Assembly: GCF_900291465.1 (NCBI RefSeq)
Contig: NZ_LT985808.1
Location: 2,200,181 to 2,264,180 of the forward strand
Direction: 5' to 3'
DNA length: 64,000 bases
DNA from: Bacteroides sp. Marseille-P3684
GTDB lineage: Bacteria; Bacteroidota; Bacteroidia; Bacteroidales; Bacteroidaceae
Shown here: in pieces, positions 45,748 to 54,927 of the stretch
Position numbering within the stretch: position 1 is the first letter of the stretch
Layout of the letters: every line of letters starts with the position of its first letter
The notes under the pieces: model-generated
The model's input: the letters and a program-made list of their open reading frames with translations, nothing else
Told to the model about the DNA's origin: nothing
Databases searched by the model: none
Translations under genes and position numbers: made by a program

Positions 45748-46392
45748 AAGTCTTGTCTTTATTTGAGTGATATTTTATTGGCTGTTTCCCGCTTCTTTGT
45801 ATTTATCAAATCGGCATAGATTTGAGTTGTGGACACATTTTTGTGAGTGAGCATTTTGGAAACGGTGTAAATGTCTGTACCTAAAGAAATTTGAATTACG
45901 GCATAGGAGTGCCGAAAGCAATGAAAGCTGATGTGCTTCTGGATTCCGGCTTGCTTGATCCATTTCTTTAGGGGATGTTGTGTCATGCTTCGTTGCAATC
46001 CTTTGAATACTTTTCCCGTACCGGGTGTGCCGCACAGTTCGTATGCTTCATTACTGATAGGGAGTGTCGCTTCCGTCTGTGTCTTTTGTGTGCGGATGCG
46101 GAGACAATATCCTTGGTCGGGAGCAATTTCAAAATCTTCCCATTGCAATTTCAGGATGTCACTGATGCGTAAGCCTGTTAGACAGGCGAAAAGAGAAGCT
46201 GCTTTGAGCACAGGTATGTCGCAGGGAGTTGCGGCAAGTTGTTTTGACTTCTTTCAATGTGAGGTATTCCTTTTTTACATCCTCCGGTTCAATCTTATCC
46301 AAGAAATCGTTGATGTTCTCGCGTAGCCACTTATCACGGTAAGCGATTTTCAATAATCCTCGGAATGTCGAATAATAACCGGAAGCTGAATT

Positions 46393-46445
46393 AAGTGAAA
46401 TCGGACGGTCGGTGTGTTTGAGTTGCTTGGCATTTAGCAAATATT
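46393..46445. repeat. 53-bp target duplication, left copy
   Basis: Identical to 48129-48181. It abuts the left end of the IS1634-like element and belongs to the integrase coding sequence. Confidence 0.95.
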
Positions 46446-48128
46446 CCTGACTTTGACAGCTTGATATTTGAACAATTGTAACATTTTTAAAATCAGCCGT
46501 TCCAGAAAATCTTCATGGTGACGCGGGTGACGCAAACCTAAAATGAGTACCTTTATGGCATGTTTGTACGCAAGAAAAAGAACCGTAGCGGCACTGTGAG
46601 CGTGGTTATCGCAGACAAGAGCAGTGGCAAGTTCAAGGAGCTTAAGACAATTGGAGTATCGTCTGCCCCCGACGAGATTGTTCGCCTTGAGGTCAAAGCG
46701 CGTCAATGGATAGACGAATATTCCGGTCAGATGACACTTGACTTTGACGAGAGTGCTCAGGCGCTCCAAGAAGCGAGAAATACCATTGCGCGCATCGAGA
46801 GGACGCTCCAGAACACGCCACAAGTTATCCTCGGCCACATATACGACAGAATTGGCTTTGGAGTAATCGGGGACAGCATTTTGCGTCATCTCGTCATCGC
46901 AAGGGTCTGTCATCCGCAGAGCAAGGTTGCCACAGCGTCGTATCTGAAGTCCTACTTCGACGAAGACGTTCGGTTACATAACATCTACCGCTATATGGAC
47001 AAGCTGTATAATACGCAGCGCGAGAAGGTCCAGCGGATAAGCGTAGAGCACACGATGAGGATTCTCGGCGGACGGATTGGGGTCGTTTTCTACGATGTGA
47101 CCACACTTTACTTCGAGTCCGCACCACAGCCGGACGATGTTCTTCGTCAGGCAGGCTTCTCAAAGGACGGCAAGATGGCAGAATCGCAGATAGTCCTCGG
47201 ACTGCTGGTGAGCGAGGACGGCTACCCGATGTCCTACTCTATCTTCAACGGCAGCCAGTACGAGGGGCGCACAATGATTCCCGTAATCGATGACTTTGTC
47301 CAGCGCTTCAAGCTGACAGACTTCATCGTTGTGGCCGACTCGGGCCTTATGAACACAAAGAATGTGGAGCTGCTGGAATCCGCCGGCTACCGGTATATTA
47401 TCGGGGCGAGAATCCGAAACGAGTCTCCAAAGATTAAAGACTGGATTCTTGCAATTGACAGGACGGACGGGAACATTATTGAATGTTGCAAGAATGATTG
47501 CCAGAGGCTGGTTGTGAGCTATTCAGATGCACGGGCAAAGAAAAACGCATGGAACCGCAACAAAGGCGTCGATAGACTCCGCAAGGCCTATGCGAAAGGT
47601 ACTCTGACCAAGGACAACGTCAATAAGCGAGGCTACAACAAATTTCTCGATATCAGCAAGGACATAACCGTAAGTATCAATGAGGAAAAGATAGCAGAAG
47701 ACAGTCTTTGGGATGGACTGAAGGGGTATATAACGAATACGACCCTGTCCGGGAAAGAGGTCATATCACAATACCATGGCCTTTGGATGGTTGAGAGGGC
47801 TTTCCGTATTGGCAAAGGGACGCTCGAGATGCGTCCAATGTTCCATTTTACGGAGAAACGTATCGAGGCCCATAATTGCATCTGCTTTGTAGCCTACAAG
47901 GTGTATAAGGAACTTGAACGGGTCATCAGAGAAGTCGGCATGAAGATGAGCGTTGACAAGGTTCTTGAAATCGCCAAGACAATAACGACGCTCAGAATAA
48001 GGCTGCCCAACGGCTCGGTATATACTGAGACTTTATTCACAACACCACAGCAGGAGACCATCAAACCATTGTTGGAGGCATTAGATCAAGACAAAAATAA
48101 AGCAGGGTGACGCATTGTCAAAGTCAGG
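46446..48128 (+). mobile_element. IS1634-like insertion sequence (1683 bp)
   Basis: Ends are exact 13-bp inverted repeats (CCTGACTTTGACA at 46446-46458; its complement at 48116-48128). It is flanked by a 53-bp direct duplication of integrase sequence. Long, variable target duplications are known for the IS1634 group of the IS4 superfamily, which agrees with the encoded transposase. One transposase gene fills it. Confidence 0.93.
46560..48110 (+). CDS. IS1634-family DDE transposase
   Basis: 516 residues, full length. It begins MFVRKKKNRSGTVSVVIADK, the usual start of this family. DDE residues are likely Asp in VVFYDVTTLYFE near 180, Asp in VVADSGLMN near 260, and Glu in LWMVERAFRIGK near 412. 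No stop or frameshift, so the enzyme may be active. GC content is higher than in the surrounding island, consistent with recent arrival. Confidence 0.95.
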   Translation: MFVRKKKNRSGTVSVVIADKSSGKFKELKTIGVSSAPDEIVRLEVKARQWIDEYSGQMTLDFDESAQALQEARNTIARIERTLQNTPQVILGHIYDRIGFGVIGDSILRHLVIARVCHPQSKVATASYLKSYFDEDVRLHNIYRYMDKLYNTQREKVQRISVEHTMRILGGRIGVVFYDVTTLYFESAPQPDDVLRQAGFSKDGKMAESQIVLGLLVSEDGYPMSYSIFNGSQYEGRTMIPVIDDFVQRFKLTDFIVVADSGLMNTKNVELLESAGYRYIIGARIRNESPKIKDWILAIDRTDGNIIECCKNDCQRLVVSYSDARAKKNAWNRNKGVDRLRKAYAKGTLTKDNVNKRGYNKFLDISKDITVSINEEKIAEDSLWDGLKGYITNTTLSGKEVISQYHGLWMVERAFRIGKGTLEMRPMFHFTEKRIEAHNCICFVAYKVYKELERVIREVGMKMSVDKVLEIAKTITTLRIRLPNGSVYTETLFTTPQQETIKPLLEALDQDKNKAG

Positions 48129-48181
48129 AAGTGAAATCGGACGGTCGGTGTGTTTGAGTTGCTTGGCATTTAGCAAATATT
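48129..48181. repeat. 53-bp target duplication, right copy
   Basis: Identical to 46393-46445. Its last five bases also belong to the 8-bp duplication of the adjacent ISL3 element. Confidence 0.95.
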
Positions 48182-48184
48182 CTC

Positions 48185-49500
48185 GGTTCATCCGACATTT
48201 CGCGTGATGCGGCAATCATGCAGTGCATATAGCCTCAATTCAAAGTATTGTTCATCCCTAAATCCATATGCCGTTCTCTTCATGACCTTTATCTTGTTGT
48301 TGATGCCTTCTACCTTTCCGGTTGATATATGGCAGTCATACCATGCGAGTATGCCTGTCCTGTGTGCCGTTACCGTAGTTGCCATCTTCACCAATTGCGG
48401 CACTTTGCTCTCCCGGGCTTGCTTTACCCAATCCGTCATGCCCCTTTCGGCATCGTCCTTATTGACCTGCATCCAGATTTCCCTGAGCTGTTCTTTCAGG
48501 TAGTATGCCTGCGACAGGGGCTTGTTCATATCCAGCGCGTTGTCAAGCCGTGTCTTATACTCCTTGTCGAAGATATCCGCCCCATTACTCAGTAACAGGT
48601 ATCGCGTACCTTTCAACACCTTGCGTTTGTTGATGTCTTTTTCCATGTGGTATTGCACCCTACGTATTTCATCCAGTTTCTCGTTCATAAGCTTTACCAC
48701 ATGGAAATGGTCAAACACGTGCACCGCATTCGGGCAATTCTCATATACAGAGGAGATGAAGGCGGCGGAGAGATCTGTTGCAATATACTTGATGCCAACG
48801 CCTTTTCTTCTGATCCGTTTCCAAAAGCCATCCAGGGCGTCTGCTCCTTTGCCGTTACCGACATAGAGAATACGGTCACTCTTTAGGTCAACCACGATTG
48901 TCTTGTACACATGTCCTTTCCTGACCGCAAATTCATCTATGCCAATGCTGTCCACTCCTTCAAGGGAGGGAGGCGCGTAATGGTATTCAAGATGACGCGT
49001 ATGGATATCCTTGACGGTATCCCAGGATACGCCCAGGAGATTGGCTGCGTCTTTCAAGGTCATGCTCCTTAACAGGTCGACTACATATTTTGCGAAACGA
49101 TGGGTGTAACCGCAACTACCCGTGGCAAAGGGTATGCTCTCCTGACGGTCATAATCACAATCCTGATTCTTGCACTTATAGCGTTGGACTTTCATGCGGA
49201 TTATCACCTTTTTGCCGCCTATCGGGAGTCCTATAAAGTCACGAACTCGAAAACCGTTCTTGACCAATTGGCGATGCCCGCACTTAGGACATTCTTTCTT
49301 CCGCTCTTTTGCTTCAATATGTAAGATAATTGTATTACCTTTGTATTCCTCACGAGTGCATTTGTGGTTATATAACCCCCAAGCATGATATAGAAAACTG
49401 CTGTTCATTACTGTACATTTGTTTGTGCTTATTCAAATATACAATTTGTTCAGCGGTTTTTCTTCTTTAATAAACTATCACGCGAAATGTCGGATGAACC
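48185..49500 (-). mobile_element. ISL3-family insertion sequence (1316 bp)
   Basis: Perfect 24-bp terminal inverted repeats (48185-48208 and 49477-49500; begin GGTTCATCCGAC). Flanked by the 8-bp duplication ATATTCTC (48177-48184 and 49501-49508), the length expected for ISL3. Inserted in the integrase gene after the codon for Tyr in FREY. Confidence 0.96.
48188..49408 (-). CDS. ISL3-family transposase
   Basis: 406 residues. The N-terminal zinc-binding segment (CPKCGHRQLVKNG ... RYKCKNQDC) is followed by an HTH region and a DDE domain with SIGIDEFAVRKGH near 165, IATDLSAAF near 215 and STGKVEGINNKIKVMKR near 370. Intact from start to stop; the stop lies inside the left inverted repeat. Confidence 0.96.
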   Translation of the reverse strand: MNSSFLYHAWGLYNHKCTREEYKGNTIILHIEAKERKKECPKCGHRQLVKNGFRVRDFIGLPIGGKKVIIRMKVQRYKCKNQDCDYDRQESIPFATGSCGYTHRFAKYVVDLLRSMTLKDAANLLGVSWDTVKDIHTRHLEYHYAPPSLEGVDSIGIDEFAVRKGHVYKTIVVDLKSDRILYVGNGKGADALDGFWKRIRRKGVGIKYIATDLSAAFISSVYENCPNAVHVFDHFHVVKLMNEKLDEIRRVQYHMEKDINKRKVLKGTRYLLLSNGADIFDKEYKTRLDNALDMNKPLSQAYYLKEQLREIWMQVNKDDAERGMTDWVKQARESKVPQLVKMATTVTAHRTGILAWYDCHISTGKVEGINNKIKVMKRTAYGFRDEQYFELRLYALHDCRITRNVG

Positions 49501-50022
49501 ATATTCTCTGAAACGCTTGCATAAATCCACATTTACTTCACCGAAAGAACATTTACCCTTGACGAAGTTGTAAAAGTGCTGGTACACGAAAGTCCATTTC
49601 TCATCTTTGGTGCGGCACATCTTCTTGAAATAGGCAAGGAAGTCAGCCTTCTGCTTGGTCTTATCCAAGAAGCCGAACTCTTCGTTGATGAGGGATTGGA
49701 CACGGATGCATCGGATGGCCTCCGCTTTGTTCAGCATCTCATTGTTGAATGCTCTTTCCATTTCATTTTTAGGATGAGCATAAATGTAGATGCCGAGATA
49801 TTCCCTGCGGCTCATCTGCATTGTTTCGGGGTTGCGCACTGCCGGATAATAATCCAGATACAAAGAAAAACGGTCATTGCGAATCGCTCTTTGGCGAACG
49901 GTCACTTTTGTACAGGTGTGATTCATAACTGATGATATTTAGAGTTTTACATTTGTTTTGGACACAAAGAAATCGGGTGATAGAATGGCGAACAACATCA
50001 CCGGAGGATAACCAGAAAATAG

Positions 50023-50928
50023 TCATTCAATCTTTGGAGGGGCAAGAAGTTTGTCCAATTCAGCCCGGTTGATGAAGGTGTATTTCCCTTTCTTGACCTT
50101 AGCAATGTGGTGCCATTTCACATAATGGTAAAGCTGGTCGCGCGTGAGGTGGAACTTCTCCATCGCTTCCGCTACGGTATAATACAGGGTTTCTTCCGGT
50201 TGGGATATTCCTTTGGCTATATCCACGTGCTTCTTCGAATAGTACACCATGATACCCTCCTTCTTTTTCGGGATGGCGTTCTTTGAGGCGAAATTGTAGA
50301 TGGCGGACATGGTCATGCCGAATTTGTCCTGCATATCCTGTGTGCTATACCATTCGGTGATGTCAGGGTTCGGAGCTTTCTTTGCAAAGTAAGCGTCTAT
50401 ATGTTTCTTGCTCCAATAGGTCTTGCCGCGGTTGAAGGTTCGTGGAATGTTATGCTTCTTGGCGATAACGAATATCCACGATTCATTGACATGGTATTTC
50501 TCTTTGACTTCGGCGGTGGTGTAGAAGTCGGTGATGGGAGACTTCTCTTTTGTCGGAGTATGGAACTCTATTGGAGTATGGAACAACTTATCAATATCCT
50601 CTTTCTTCAAAAGGTATTTGAAACCTAATCGAATGGCGTTTAATTCACCTCTTTTGATGTAACCGTAAACTGTTGGCCGGGTTACTCCAAGGTAAATAGC
50701 TGTTTCGGTGATAGTGAGGAAAGGCTTGTCTTTAATTCTTTCAATAGGCTTCTCCTCAATCTTCTTCTCCACGATTTGATTGTTGGTCTTAATTGCTTCA
50801 TCACGCTTCCTCTTTTTATAGAGTGCGTTGGCACATTGTTTGGAACAACATGCGGTAGTCGTTTTCTGTGCGATAAACTCCTTACCGCACCATGCACAAA
50901 TTCTTTTGATTTTCAAGTTACTGCTCAT
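50023..50928 (-). CDS. Multi-HTH excisionase-like protein with N-terminal zinc ribbon
   Basis: 301 residues. Starts with a treble-clef-like C4 motif (CAWCGKEF ... CCSKQC, residues 12-33), followed by four repeated MerR/excisionase-like HTH segments: LTITETAIYLGVTRPTVYGYIKRGEL, FYTTAEVKEKYHVNESWIFVIAKKH, WYSTQDMQDKFGMTMSAIYNFASK and YYTVAEAMEKFHLTRDQLYHYVK. Directly upstream of the integrase on the same strand and next to the island edge. A recombination directionality or integration accessory role is likely, as with similar genes in NBU-type islands. Confidence 0.82.
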   Translation of the reverse strand: MSSNLKIKRICAWCGKEFIAQKTTTACCSKQCANALYKKRKRDEAIKTNNQIVEKKIEEKPIERIKDKPFLTITETAIYLGVTRPTVYGYIKRGELNAIRLGFKYLLKKEDIDKLFHTPIEFHTPTKEKSPITDFYTTAEVKEKYHVNESWIFVIAKKHNIPRTFNRGKTYWSKKHIDAYFAKKAPNPDITEWYSTQDMQDKFGMTMSAIYNFASKNAIPKKKEGIMVYYSKKHVDIAKGISQPEETLYYTVAEAMEKFHLTRDQLYHYVKWHHIAKVKKGKYTFINRAELDKLLAPPKIE

Positions 50929-51576
50929 TTTATTTCGTCTTTATTTCTCCATTATTCTTGTAAATTCCCGTAAAACCGCGTAAAATGGCGTAAAGTTTCT
51001 CCATTACCTATCTACACGTTTTTCAAAGTCAAACAAGCGAGTAACAAATGTGGTACAAAAATGAGCCGAAAAAGGCTTATCAACGTCCTCTAACGCTGAC
51101 AAGAGAAAAACAAAAGGCGCTCAAAATGAACGCCTTATTGGTCAATGATGATAGATGCTAATCGTTGGTAATCGCTACCTATTTACCGATGCAGGAAATA
51201 AACATCGCTGATTATCAGATAGTTAGGTGTTAAACGGTAGAAAAGTGAGAAAACTGCTCAAAATAATTTTCAAAAATCGCATTTTTAATGTAATTAACAT
51301 TTGTTAAGATGGTAAAAGCCCCAGGTTGACTCAAAATCGGCAAAAACATAGAGTTTAAGCTGCTTTTAAAAGGATGTGCCCCCTTTCTTAAACTATAGGA
51401 TAAGTTCTTTTGTTCTTTCATTCGGTTGAATGTTTCGTTAAATGTTGATATTTTATGCTCAATATATTGTGGCGAAAAAAGTAAGCGTTTTACACCCTTT
51501 GACTTGTCCACCTGGATGAATCGAGCAGATATTTCAGAGAACTGAGTGAACATATCATGGAGAATTTCATGGGTTG
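50929..51576. other. Non-coding stretch at the right edge of the island
   Basis: Contains a hairpin AAGGCG...CGCCTT (51113-51136) and a block (about 51075-51215) resembling 19000-19135, including TTATTTACCGATGCAG-like and AGGCTTATCAACG-like segments. A 107-codon minus-strand frame at 51230-51553 has no supporting features. Probably holds the attachment site used by the adjacent integrase; the exact core was not determined. Confidence 0.5.
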
Positions 51577-52338
51577 TTATGCTTCGATATATTTACCTGG
51601 CTCGAATGATTCATGCTCCCCATGAAATACATACCCCAACTGATTGGACACACATTTGGTATTGCCTATCTCGACATCCACGTTGTAGTGGGAGTGGCCA
51701 TATATCCAGTAATCGATGCCGCTATCCTTGATGTAGTCTTCCAGTTCAACCGTGAAAGCTCCGTTAGCTTGGCTTTCGGCAAACTTGGGGCATTGCATCT
51801 GGAAGGATGGGACATGATGGGTTACGACAATTTTTCTTCTGGCCTTGCTGCTTGATACGCCGTTCTTCAGGAAAGCCAGGCACTTTTCATGTTCGCGGTT
51901 GAAATCAGCAAAGGTGAGAATATCGCCATTGAAGATGATACGCCGGAAGTCGCTTACCACTTGTTCCGTATAATATGCCTCCTTCAGGGGAATCCTGGCC
52001 CACAATGTGGTTATGATGAAGTCAATGTCACCTATATGTACTACGGCATTATAATAGCTGTGAACATTAGGACGTATTTCAAGGCAATAGCCATCGTTCA
52101 GCTTTGCGATGTCGTAGAACTTGTAGAACTCATGGTTGCCCATACAGGCTATTACCTGCTGGTAGTTCTCCGATGCCCAGTCCCAGAAGGGATGTTTGGT
52201 ATAGTTGTCATCCCCCAAGTAGCCGATGTCGCCAGCCAGAACGAGAATGTCCCCTGTCACTTGCAGGGGATTCTCCTTCAGGTATCGCCAGTTGTCGGCA
52301 AACTCCAGATGGAGGTCAGATGCATACTGTATCTTCAT
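51577..52338 (-). CDS. Metallophosphoesterase
   Basis: 253 residues. Calcineurin-like signature in order: SDLHLEF near residue 7, LAGDIGY near 33, CMGNHEFY near 67, VTHHVPS near 170 and YGHSHYNVDVEIG near 214. Acts on phosphoesters with a two-metal centre; substrate unknown. Its ATG overlaps the nucleotidyltransferase stop by 4 bases, so it is the third gene of a coupled operon. It could act on nucleotide-linked products of that enzyme, but this is inference. Confidence 0.9.
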   Translation of the reverse strand: MKIQYASDLHLEFADNWRYLKENPLQVTGDILVLAGDIGYLGDDNYTKHPFWDWASENYQQVIACMGNHEFYKFYDIAKLNDGYCLEIRPNVHSYYNAVVHIGDIDFIITTLWARIPLKEAYYTEQVVSDFRRIIFNGDILTFADFNREHEKCLAFLKNGVSSSKARRKIVVTHHVPSFQMQCPKFAESQANGAFTVELEDYIKDSGIDYWIYGHSHYNVDVEIGNTKCVSNQLGYVFHGEHESFEPGKYIEA

Positions 52339-53120
52339 GACTGTTCTATGGCAAATAATCCATCTAATTGTTCAAGCAGAGCCTCGATGAACGAAGGATC
52401 CTGGTCAAGAGCCTTTGCAAGAGGCTCTGAGAGGGCATCCCAATCATTTCTGATTGAGGCGACAAATTCTTTTATGCAAGTGACGATTGGCTCTGGAGCC
52501 GTAATCTGACTGTCTTCCATGATGACCACGTTCTTCAGCACGTCAGAACGATGCTTCTTTATGTCCTTGCTGTTGACATGCTTGCCATTAGCCTTGTCCT
52601 GCAAAAGATTGAGGTAGGCACGTGACTTCAGGGCGATGAGGGCTGCTGAGTCAGCATGGCGAAGCCCGTTGGTCAGTTTGCTGTGGTCGATGGTGAAGTG
52701 ATAGAAATCATCATCCATGATGATTGCACTCAGGCTTGACGTTTCCTCGTCCACAGGCAACGGCTCAATGGTCAGACCCTTCGGTTCGCCGAGAATGTCT
52801 GGATGCCGTGACAGCAGTTCAATCATTTCGGGATAGTCAGGCTTGCCATTGACAAAGCGGTATAGCTCGTACTTAGGAACTTCCCCTTCAGACTGCTTGC
52901 GCTTTTCTGGGCGATAACCGCCTTCACGCACGAACTGCCAGAAGTGTTCGGCAAAGTCTGCGGTCATCTTTTCGACAATGACAATCATATCAATGTCGTG
53001 GGTTGCACGAGGACGTACTGCCGTCCCGGTCATAGCGATGTCACAAGCCGTGCCACCGATGATAACGTAGTTCTCTGAGTAAGCTTCAAATGCTTCGCGG
53101 AATTTCTCTAATCCTTCCAT
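52335..53120 (-). CDS. Nucleotidyltransferase, AbiEii-like
   Basis: 261 residues. Pol-beta-type nucleotidyltransferase motif GGTACDIAMTG ... HDIDMIV near 22-47 and a helical C-terminal half (SAALIALKSRAYLNL). Layout resembles AbiEii/type IV toxin nucleotidyltransferases. It is sandwiched between a winged-helix gene (13-base overlap) and the phosphoesterase gene (4-base overlap). A toxin role is plausible because AbiEi-like antitoxins are winged-helix proteins encoded immediately upstream. Confidence 0.78.
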   Translation of the reverse strand: MEGLEKFREAFEAYSENYVIIGGTACDIAMTGTAVRPRATHDIDMIVIVEKMTADFAEHFWQFVREGGYRPEKRKQSEGEVPKYELYRFVNGKPDYPEMIELLSRHPDILGEPKGLTIEPLPVDEETSSLSAIIMDDDFYHFTIDHSKLTNGLRHADSAALIALKSRAYLNLLQDKANGKHVNSKDIKKHRSDVLKNVVIMEDSQITAPEPIVTCIKEFVASIRNDWDALSEPLAKALDQDPSFIEALLEQLDGLFAIEQS

Positions 53121-54079
53121 TCTATATCATTAATTAAACGTTCAACTTCGCCTTCCACTCGTGGGTCTGCATCCTCACGGAGTGAAACGGCCAATGATAG
53201 CCTGTCCACCCATTCGGCTTCAGTACCAATCTTGGTGACAGGCGGGTATTTCCATGCCTCAATGATGATGTTGCCGTCGAACTCATTAGGACGTACCAAG
53301 GTTCCAGAACTCCTGAATTCACGGAGCTGTTTGACAGTCATCATGATGATCCTTTCCGGGTCAGGGTTGAGCCATGTATAATGTGCCAGGGCATTGATGC
53401 CACATGCAGGGTAGTGTTCATCTGAAAGCAGGTCATCACAGAAGATGCGTTCTTCAACAGGATTGGTGAGGACGGATTGAGCCTGTTCCCACAGATCCTT
53501 CCCCGTCTTATCGAAGTGTATGACTTTCCGCTTGGAACCATCGGCTACCTTCTTGCACAGTCCCAGGTCTTCAAGGCAAGTAATGCCAAGCGTAATGCTT
53601 GCATATGAATAAGGCATTTTGTCTTCTATGTCTCGTGCTGCAAGTCCTTCGATACTTTCTATCTGTAAATGGTAGAGCAGCAGGTATTGGGCTACTGGTG
53701 TCAGAGCCTTTGCCTGTTTTGTCTTGCGAATACGCTCATTAGCCAGAAGCATAGGCAGATGAACATATTTGTCGGATGCGATGAAATAAACATCCTTGTC
53801 GATAAGCCTTTGCCGTTCATAGGCCGGACATGTTGGCAGTAAGAATACCGTGGGACGTTGTAACAGCGAAGTAAGATTGCTGGCTGTGACAGACAGACTG
53901 CGTGGTGAAGCAACCTTACCTTTGGGTTCTGCGAAAAGTAGGGACATTCCATGGAACTCGCCATCGTAGAACTTGTATGCAAGAGAGTCCCCGATGGTGA
54001 CACCTTTCATCTGCGCTTTGCTTCGTTCTTGCAGCTGTAAGGGTCTTCCTAATATGACAATATCTTTCGTTTTAACCAT
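53108..54079 (-). CDS. Winged-helix protein, candidate AbiEi-like antitoxin/regulator
   Basis: 323 residues. The middle contains a winged-helix segment (AARDIEDKMPYSYASITLGITCLEDLGLCKKVADGSKR near 180-220), and the N-terminal region has a domain with no recognised family. First gene of the three-gene overlapping operon with the nucleotidyltransferase and phosphoesterase. By analogy to AbiE it may repress its own promoter and neutralise the nucleotidyltransferase; length is similar to AbiEi (about 270-320). Confidence 0.65.
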   Translation of the reverse strand: MVKTKDIVILGRPLQLQERSKAQMKGVTIGDSLAYKFYDGEFHGMSLLFAEPKGKVASPRSLSVTASNLTSLLQRPTVFLLPTCPAYERQRLIDKDVYFIASDKYVHLPMLLANERIRKTKQAKALTPVAQYLLLYHLQIESIEGLAARDIEDKMPYSYASITLGITCLEDLGLCKKVADGSKRKVIHFDKTGKDLWEQAQSVLTNPVEERIFCDDLLSDEHYPACGINALAHYTWLNPDPERIIMMTVKQLREFRSSGTLVRPNEFDGNIIIEAWKYPPVTKIGTEAEWVDRLSLAVSLREDADPRVEGEVERLINDIEWKD

Positions 54080-54399
54080 TCTGCTTCATTTTAATATACC
54101 ATTAAAACGATGCAAAAGTATTAAAATAATCTGATATGACCAAAGGTTTTTCCATTTATTTTGCTTTGTGCATCAAAAATCGGATGTTTTATGTTTTGAA
54201 TGACTCTATAATCGCAACTTTTTCCTGTTTAGACCTCCGCCTCGTCCTCTACAACCTTGCCGAAATCACCGGCAAAGGACAAAGAACCCCACACAAAACC
54301 TAAACAACATCTTTTCTTTCAAAATTGCGTAAAAGGATGTATCGATGAGTAGCGGCGTTGAATAACAGTAAGTTACGATGATACAAGTCAATAATAGCA

Positions 54400-54500
54400 T
54401 GTAGCGATGATGTAGCAATATGTAGCAAAGTGTAGCTATAGCTATTAAATGTAAATGGTGAATCCATGGTGATTTGATGGTGGAATGTATGGTGAAACGA
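54400..54500. repeat. Two adjacent iteron-like direct-repeat arrays
   Basis: Array 1: four copies of TGTAGCNA at 54400, 54411, 54421 and 54431 (10-11 base period). Array 2: four copies of ATGGTG at about 54455, 54466, 54477 and 54489 (11-12 base period). One-helical-turn spacing is typical of iterons or arrayed operators. Confidence 0.75.
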
Positions 54501-54640
54501 ATCACCATGCTTCCACCATAGGCGTTAATGTTAAAATTAAGGCCGATTTGTTAAATTTGACTTGGCAGAAATCGTTTTGTTTTTTGCCAAGGGTAAAACT
54601 CGAAACTTGTTTGAGGTGGGTTGTCCTGGCAAATGTAAGC

Positions 54641-54674
54641 AGCCCTTCGAGTCATTTGCGATGCTCGAAGGGCT
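54641..54674. terminator. Hairpin between operons, terminator-like
   Basis: Perfect 11-bp arms AGCCCTTCGAG (54641-54651) and CTCGAAGGGCT (54664-54674), directly beyond the stop of the 80-residue gene. TTGGTTT follows on the plus strand. Confidence 0.7.
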
Positions 54675-54679
54675 TTGGT

Positions 54680-54922
54680 TTATGCAGACTTCTTTCCAAT
54701 CAGTCTGTTAAACTCGCTGGCATAGAATACCCCAAGAAGGTATTGCTCCAGCTGCTCTAGGGGCAGATAGTCGGTGCATCTTGTCCCGAACTCTCCTGGC
54801 TTCTCTACCACATATACGGCATACCTTGCCCCACAACGGGCATCGGCTGCACGGAGGATGGCTTTAGGGTTTATCTGAGTGACCCATTGCTCAATCATTG
54901 TTTTTCTCTGCTTGTTGGTCAT
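54680..54922 (-). CDS. Hypothetical protein, 80 residues
   Basis: MTNKQRKTMIEQWV, with RCGARYAVYVV and a C-terminal helical half. No family recognised. Last gene of a minus-strand operon of small proteins (59152->54680), 5 bases after its neighbour. Tight spacing and codon use support a real gene. Confidence 0.65.
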   Translation of the reverse strand: MTNKQRKTMIEQWVTQINPKAILRAADARCGARYAVYVVEKPGEFGTRCTDYLPLEQLEQYLLGVFYASEFNRLIGKKSA

Positions 54923-54927
54923 ATCGC

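Larger units (their letters stand above)
45759..49926 (-). pseudogene. Tyrosine integrase split by two insertion sequences and a frameshift
   Basis: The N-terminal part is 49926-49501 (MNHTCTKVTVRQRAIRND ... LCKRFREY). It continues at 46440 with LLNAKQLKHTDRPI after the two ISs are removed. At the AAAA run near 46242-46245 one extra A shifts the frame; deleting it gives KEVKQLAATPCDIPVLKAASLFACLTGLRISD. The C-terminal part (45759-46211) carries the catalytic Arg in TGLRISD, HCFRHSYAV, and the Tyr in TTQIYADL. Repaired, it is about 400 residues, a typical Bacteroides mobilizable-island integrase. It is now inactive, so the island is probably fixed unless complemented. Confidence 0.92.
54080..54679. 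other. Non-coding region with iteron-like repeats
   Basis: No gene of the plausible type. It separates two minus-strand operons and so should hold the promoter of the winged-helix operon. Two adjacent tandem-repeat arrays (54400-54440 and 54455-54500) and a strong hairpin (54641-54674) are listed separately. Confidence 0.6.

Noticed and set aside
51230-51553. 107-codon minus-strand frame next to the island edge
   Set aside because: No recognisable domain, low-complexity composition, overlaps the candidate attachment region and has no operon context.
54266-54508. 80-codon minus-strand frame across the iteron-like arrays
   Set aside because: Its residues are a by-product of the tandem repeats; no start signal or neighbour support.
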